Translations under genes and position numbers: made by a program | In this document: positions 13,850 through 17,146 of the stretch, one piece after another | Position numbering within the stretch: the stretch's first letter is position 1 | Layout of the letters: each line of letters starts with the position of its first letter | Assembly (NCBI GenBank): GCA_035760645.1 | Contig: DASTSO010000070.1 | Location: forward strand, 1-17,146 | Direction: 5' to 3' | Length of the DNA stretch: 17,146 bases | Source of the DNA: DASSTY01 sp035760645 | GTDB lineage: Bacteria > Gemmatimonadota > Gemmatimonadetes > Gemmatimonadales > GWC2-71-9 | The notes under the pieces: generated by a model | Database searches by the model: none | What the model was told of the DNA's origin: nothing | The model's input: the letters and a program-made list of their open reading frames with translations, nothing else

Positions 13850-14698
13850 CTACTCGGGGTCCTCGCCCGGCGGCGCGCCGATGATCATGTCCAGCTCGCT
13901 GAGCTCCAGGACGATCTGCATCTGCTCGCGGATCGCCATGAAGGCCGCGGCGGTGGCCGCGGGGAGAAAGATGCCCAGGTACCAGAGGCAGAGCCGGGGA
14001 AAGTAGGGGATGGCGTCCACCCCGCTCGCCGCGAGGACGAAGCGCCGCGGCGTGCCGAACGCCCGCCAGGCGGTGCCGGCGCTGTCGGGGATCCCGCCCG
14101 GCGCGAGCGAGTCGGCCGCGGTGCGGGCATGCGCCAGGGCATCCAGGTGCGTCGCCACCGCCGCGGTGAGGGATTCGTCGAGGAGCGAGAGGTAGCGGAC
14201 GAGCGAGAGCCCCGACAGGGCGAGCAGGGCCGCCGGCAGCAGCGCCACGAGGGCCGTGCGCGCGCGCCGGCGCAGACTCGCGAAGCGGGTGTCGCCATCC
14301 ATGCCGGCGGCCCAGACGCCGAGGTCGGCGTGGAGGTCGAGCAGGAAGCGCGCGATGTTGTGGCGGACGTAGAACGTGTAGCCGATCGCCAGCAGCGAGA
14401 GGAAGCTCGCGTAGCCGGCGAGCAGGAGACGGGGAACGCGGTATCCCGGAAGGATGTCGAAGGCCGCGGCGAGCATCGGCGCGAGCGCGACCAGCAGCGC
14501 CATCGCGAGGAGCCCGCGGGCCAGGGCGCCCGAGGCGCGCGGCACGCCGTCGGCTGCCGCCCTCGAGTGGGGCGCGGCCGGGGCCGGGGCCGGGCTCAGC
14601 GCCGCAGGTGACCCGTGGGCCGGCGTCGGCCCGGGAGGCGAGGTCGGCACGATCTCCGGGCGCTCGGCGGCGCGGTAGGCGGGGTCGAAGGTGTACAT
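13850..14698 (-). CDS. Four-helix integral membrane protein, function unknown
   Basis: The product is 282 aa from ATG 14698 (AAGGA about 11 nt upstream on the minus strand). The N-terminal 60 residues are Pro/Ala-rich and probably disordered. Four hydrophobic segments follow: about 61-81, 88-111, 147-168 and 234-256. Helices 2 and 3 are joined by a 35-residue soluble segment with a His/Arg-rich start (RHNIARFLLDLHADLG), and helices 3 and 4 by about 65 residues containing a helical and a Gly/Ser-rich part. The C-terminus (EQMQIVLELSELDMIIG then PPGEDPE) is acidic. No catalytic motif or family is recognised. It diverges from the class-V PLP gene at 14832 and is followed by the 99-aa gene 131 nt downstream. 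Confidence 0.75.
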   Translation of the reverse strand: MYTFDPAYRAAERPEIVPTSPPGPTPAHGSPAALSPAPAPAAPHSRAAADGVPRASGALARGLLAMALLVALAPMLAAAFDILPGYRVPRLLLAGYASFLSLLAIGYTFYVRHNIARFLLDLHADLGVWAAGMDGDTRFASLRRRARTALVALLPAALLALSGLSLVRYLSLLDESLTAAVATHLDALAHARTAADSLAPGGIPDSAGTAWRAFGTPRRFVLAASGVDAIPYFPRLCLWYLGIFLPAATAAAFMAIREQMQIVLELSELDMIIGAPPGEDPE

Positions 14699-14723
14699 GG
14701 ATGCACTGGTCCTTCGGAGATGC

Positions 14724-14734
14724 AACGGACCGTT
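14724..14734. promoter_or_regulatory. Small palindrome in the divergent promoter region
   Basis: AACGGACCGTT is a perfect 5-bp inverted repeat around one base, located 26 nt upstream of the membrane-protein start, just before its probable ribosome binding site. It could be an operator; short palindromes also occur by chance. Confidence 0.25.
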
Positions 14735-14744
14735 CGGCGCCGCT

Positions 14745-14789
14745 TGCCGCCGCCGCCTGCCGCCGCCGCCGCCTGCCACCGCCGCCGCC
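14745..14789. repeat. Imperfect 13/16-bp CCG-rich tandem repeat
   Basis: Three TGCC-initiated units built of CCG triplets follow each other: 14745-14757 (13 bp), 14758-14773 (16 bp) and 14774-14789 (16 bp, one C-to-A change). It fills the centre of the 133-bp region between the divergent membrane-protein and PLP-enzyme genes. Triplet repeats of this kind arise by slippage, so copy number may vary between strains. Confidence 0.7.
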
Positions 14790-14817
14790 TGCGACTCCAT
14801 GGCGGAACCGACCGGGA

Positions 14818-14823
14818 TATATT
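14818..14823 (+). promoter_or_regulatory. -10-like box just before the PLP-enzyme gene
   Basis: TATATT, within GGGATATATTCT, is by far the most AT-rich spot in this region. It ends 8 nt before the ATG at 14832, so transcription would start at or 1-3 nt before the start codon. No Shine-Dalgarno lies in the gap. The -35 region (about 14795-14800) is unremarkable. Confidence 0.45.
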
Positions 14824-14831
14824 CTGCGGTT

Positions 14832-15989
14832 ATGACGACCGCCCCCGCACCGGCCCTCGCGCCGCTCGCCGCCCGCTGGCGGGACGAGTTCCCGATCTTC
14901 CGGCACAGCATCTATCTCAACAGCTGCTCGCTGGGCGCCCTCTCCCGCCGCGGCCGCGAGCGGGTGAACGAGTATCTGGATCTCTGGGAGCACCGGGGGG
15001 CGTCGGCCTGGTACGACGTCTGGTGGGCCGCGCTCGCCGAGCTGCGCACGCGCTACGGCCAGGTGGTGGGGGCCGCGCCCGGCGCGATCGCGCTGCACCC
15101 GAACATCTCGGGCGCGCTCGCGGTCGTGGGCTCCGCCCTCGACTACGCCCGGCGGCCCAAGGTGGTCGTCACCAGCCTCGACTTCCCGACGATCAGCTAT
15201 CAGTGGCTCGCCAAGCTGCCGCACGGGGTCGAGGTCGAGGTGCTCGAGAGCCCGGACGCCACCACCGTCCCGCTCGAGCTCTACGAGCGGGCGATCGACG
15301 ACCGCACCGCGCTCGTCGCCACGAGCCACGTCTTCTACAACTCGGGCGCGATCCAGGACGTGCGGGCGATCGCCGAGCTCGCGCACCGCCGGGGCGCGCT
15401 CTGCTTGGTGGACGGCTACCAGGCCGCCGGCCAGCTCCCGGTGGACGTCCAGGCGCTGGGCGTCGACTTCTACTGCTCGGGCGGGCTCAAGTGGCTCCTG
15501 GGCGGCACCGGCGTCGCCTTCCTGTACGTCGCCCCCCACCTGCACGGGGCGCTCGTCCCCGAGGTCACCGGCTGGTTCTCGCAGCGGGAGCAGTTCCGCT
15601 TCGACAACCGCCGGCTCGAGTTCGCCGAGGACGCGCGGCGCTTCGAGGCGGGCACGCCGCCGCTCATGCCGGTGTACGCGCAGCTCGGCGGGCTCGACGT
15701 GCTCCAGGCGATCGGCTTCGAGGAGATCCGCCGCCAGACCCAGGCGCTGGCCGAGGACCTCATCGCGCGCGCGACGGAGGCGGGGCTCAAGCCGAAGGTG
15801 GCGCCGACGCCCGCCGAGCGCACGGCGATCGTCATGCTCCCCTCCGCCGATCCGCACCGCGACGTCGCCCGGCTCGCCGAGGCGCACTTCGTGGTGGACG
15901 CGCGCCCGGGGCACGTGCGCGTCTCGCCCTACTTCTACAACACCGTCGACGACCACCGCGCGCTCGTGGAGTTCCTCATCCGTGGTTGA
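14832..15989 (+). CDS. Class-V aminotransferase-fold PLP enzyme (kynureninase/selenocysteine-lyase-like)
   Basis: The product is 385 aa from ATG 14832; an in-frame ATG at 14799 would add 11 residues but would place the TATATT box inside the gene. This fold-type-I family covers cysteine desulfurases, kynureninases and isopenicillin-N-epimerase-like enzymes, all acting on amino acids through PLP. Seen: substrate-side IYLNSCSLGALS (27-38), HPNISGAL (89-96), SHVFYNSGAIQDV (165-177), the cofactor-contacting Asp194 in CLVDGYQAAGQLPVDV, the Schiff-base Lys220 in SGGLKWLLGGTG, and the C-terminal RVSPYFYNTVDD (363-374), which suits a kynureninase/epimerase branch. No desulfurase active-site cysteine loop is obvious. 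The enzyme is cytosolic and full length. The next gene overlaps its stop by 8 bp, so it heads an operon with LOG and deoxyhypusine-synthase-like genes. Substrate unknown. Confidence 0.88.
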   Translation: MTTAPAPALAPLAARWRDEFPIFRHSIYLNSCSLGALSRRGRERVNEYLDLWEHRGASAWYDVWWAALAELRTRYGQVVGAAPGAIALHPNISGALAVVGSALDYARRPKVVVTSLDFPTISYQWLAKLPHGVEVEVLESPDATTVPLELYERAIDDRTALVATSHVFYNSGAIQDVRAIAELAHRRGALCLVDGYQAAGQLPVDVQALGVDFYCSGGLKWLLGGTGVAFLYVAPHLHGALVPEVTGWFSQREQFRFDNRRLEFAEDARRFEAGTPPLMPVYAQLGGLDVLQAIGFEEIRRQTQALAEDLIARATEAGLKPKVAPTPAERTAIVMLPSADPHRDVARLAEAHFVVDARPGHVRVSPYFYNTVDDHRALVEFLIRG

Positions 15990-16830
15990 CGAGTTCTATA
16001 CGCCCGCCAACGCGGATCTCGATCCGCCCGGCCCCGCGGCCAACGTCCCGGCCGCCGAGCGGCGCAAGGGCGCGCCGCGCCAGTCGAAGAGCTACAAGGC
16101 GCCGACCGAGGACGAGCAGCTCCTCGAGAGCCCGCCGCCGCAGCAGCAGACCGCGCCGTTCCAGAAGTCGGACTCCTGGCGCGTGCTGCGCATCATGGGG
16201 GAGTTCGTCTGGGGCTTCGACCACCTGGCCGACATCCACGACGGGGTGGCCATCTTCGGCTCGGCGCGCACCCAGCCCGACGACCCGATGTACCAGGCGT
16301 GCGTCGAGACCGCCCGCCTGCTCGCCGCGCACGGCATCCCCATCATCACCGGCGGCGGGCCCGGCATCATGGAGGCGGGCAACCGCGGCGCCGCCGCCGC
16401 GGGCGGCGAGTCGATCGGCTGCAACATCGAGCTGCCCTTCGAGCAGGGCTCGAACCCGTACCTCACGCGCTCGCTCGACTTCAAGTTCTTCTTCGTCCGC
16501 AAGACGATGTTCGTGAAGTACTCGACGGCGTTCATCGTCTTCCCGGGCGGCTACGGCACCCTCGACGAGCTCTTCGAGTCGCTCACGCTGATCCAGACGG
16601 GCAAGATCAAGCACTTCCCGGTGATCCTCTTCGGGAAGAGCTACTGGGGCGGCCTGGTGGACTGGCTGCGCGACACCGTCGCGCGCGAGCGCAAGATCAA
16701 CCCGAGCGACATCGACCTCTTCCGGGTGACCGACGACCCCGAGGAGGCGATGCGCATCATCGTCGAGGCGCGCGAGACCAAGCCGCTCACCACCGTCCAC
16801 GAACCCGTCGAGCCGAGGCCGCAGCAGTGA
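15982..16830 (+). CDS. LOG-family (TIGR00730) nucleotide 5'-monophosphate phosphoribohydrolase
   Basis: The product is 282 aa from GTG 15982, which lies inside the end of the PLP-enzyme gene (8-bp overlap) with GGAG 10 nt upstream. LOG proteins cleave the N-glycosidic bond of (cytokinin) nucleoside monophosphates to base and ribose phosphate; many bacterial members act on ordinary nucleotides such as AMP. Seen: VAIFGSART (89-97), ITGGGPGIMEAGNRGA (122-137), FFFVRKTMFVKYS (169-181) and the signature VFPGGYGTLDELFE (186-199) that binds phosphate and holds the catalytic Glu. The first 65 residues are Pro/Gln/Lys-rich and probably disordered, longer than in minimal members. The molybdenum-cofactor-carrier branch is a related alternative. 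Its stop overlaps the next start by 4 bp. Confidence 0.9.
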   Translation: MVDEFYTPANADLDPPGPAANVPAAERRKGAPRQSKSYKAPTEDEQLLESPPPQQQTAPFQKSDSWRVLRIMGEFVWGFDHLADIHDGVAIFGSARTQPDDPMYQACVETARLLAAHGIPIITGGGPGIMEAGNRGAAAAGGESIGCNIELPFEQGSNPYLTRSLDFKFFFVRKTMFVKYSTAFIVFPGGYGTLDELFESLTLIQTGKIKHFPVILFGKSYWGGLVDWLRDTVARERKINPSDIDLFRVTDDPEEAMRIIVEARETKPLTTVHEPVEPRPQQ

Positions 16831-17146
16831 ACCGTCCGAGCTCCCAGTTCCTCCGGGGCCGCCGCATCGAGCCCGAGCCGATCACCGGCCGGGAGTCGGC
16901 GGCCGACCTGATCGACAACGCCTTCCTGGCCTACAACGCCGGCCGGCTGCGCGAGGGCTGCCTGCTGTTCACGCAGCGCATGCTCGAGCCCGACGTCACC
17001 GTCGGGATGTCGCTCACCGGCGCGATGACGCCGGCGGGCCTCGGCATGAGCAGCCTGATTCCGCTCATGGAGGCGGGCTTCGTCGACTGGATCATCTCGA
17101 CCGGCGCGAACCTCTACCACGACGCGCACTTCGCCCTCGGGCTCCC
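16827..17146 (+). CDS. Deoxyhypusine-synthase-like protein (N-terminal part, runs off the right edge)
   Basis: Reading from GTG 16827 (GTGA overlap with the LOG stop; GAGG at 16815-16818, 8-nt spacing) gives 106 complete codons to the window end. The sequence has AADLIDNAFLAYNAGRLREG (25-44), VTVGMSLTGAMTPAGLGM and GFVDWIISTGANLYHDAHF, the NAD-binding beginning of the deoxyhypusine synthase fold as found in bacterial members. In archaea and eukaryotes the enzyme transfers the aminobutyl group of spermidine to eIF5A; bacteria lack eIF5A, and bacterial homologues are either homospermidine-synthase-like or of unknown use. The catalytic Lys region lies beyond the window, so activity cannot be judged. 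It is the third gene of a tightly coupled operon. Confidence 0.85.
   Translation, partial: MNRPSSQFLRGRRIEPEPITGRESAADLIDNAFLAYNAGRLREGCLLFTQRMLEPDVTVGMSLTGAMTPAGLGMSSLIPLMEAGFVDWIISTGANLYHDAHFALGL

Noticed and set aside
14799..14831. Alternative ATG 14799 for the PLP-enzyme gene
   Set aside because: Possible, but it follows the triplet repeat directly, has no ribosome binding site and would place the AT-rich -10-like box inside the coding region.
1..17146. tRNA, rRNA, insertion sequence or prophage genes
   Set aside because: No tRNA-like cloverleaf, rRNA block, transposase, integrase or phage protein was recognised on either strand by eye.

Overview
This is a very GC-rich bacterial segment (third codon positions nearly all G or C, consistent with roughly 70% GC or higher) carrying twelve genes, two of them cut by the window edges. 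A large TonB-dependent receptor with a carboxypeptidase-regulatory-like N-terminus, a PorV/PorQ-family outer-membrane protein, and a giant exported protein ending in a T9SS/FlgD-like domain together suggest a diderm of the Gemmatimonadota or a related soil/sediment phylum (Eisenbacteria- or Rokubacteria-like lineages are alternatives). That placement rests on gene content only. No rRNA, tRNA, transposase, integrase or CRISPR array was seen.

Left part (1-1432): the start of a DinB-like gene on the minus strand diverges from an OmpR-type regulator whose receiver has lost the phosphoacceptor Asp and its partner residues. The intergenic region carries a 15-bp imperfect direct repeat. The regulator ends in a perfect 14-bp hairpin.

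Central part (1433-10445): a three-gene plus-strand cluster encodes a TonB-dependent receptor (1161 aa), a 1311-aa secreted multidomain protein with a T9SS-like C-terminal domain, and a PorV/PorQ-like barrel. All three have signal peptides, two of the three (the receptor and the barrel) have strong ribosome binding sites, and the cluster ends in tandem hairpins shared with a convergent gene. The first two proteins carry cysteines only as close pairs (4 and 6 pairs) and EF-hand-like loops. Together they look like an uptake/display module at the cell surface.

Minus-strand part (10481-14698): a 97-aa DUF4242 protein, epoxyqueuosine reductase QueG, a type-II NADH dehydrogenase-like flavoprotein overlapping queG by 4 bp, a conserved-looking 99-aa basic protein, and a four-helix membrane protein of unknown function. 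A triple 16-bp repeat with four or more GGG runs on the coding strand sits directly before the flavoprotein ribosome binding site.

Right part (14832-17146): a plus-strand operon of a class-V PLP enzyme, a LOG-family nucleotide phosphoribohydrolase and the start of a deoxyhypusine-synthase-like gene. Overlaps of 8 bp and 4 bp indicate translational coupling. The first gene, and the 99-aa gene on the other strand, have an AT-rich -10-like box almost touching the ATG and no clear Shine-Dalgarno sequence, suggesting leaderless or near-leaderless mRNAs.
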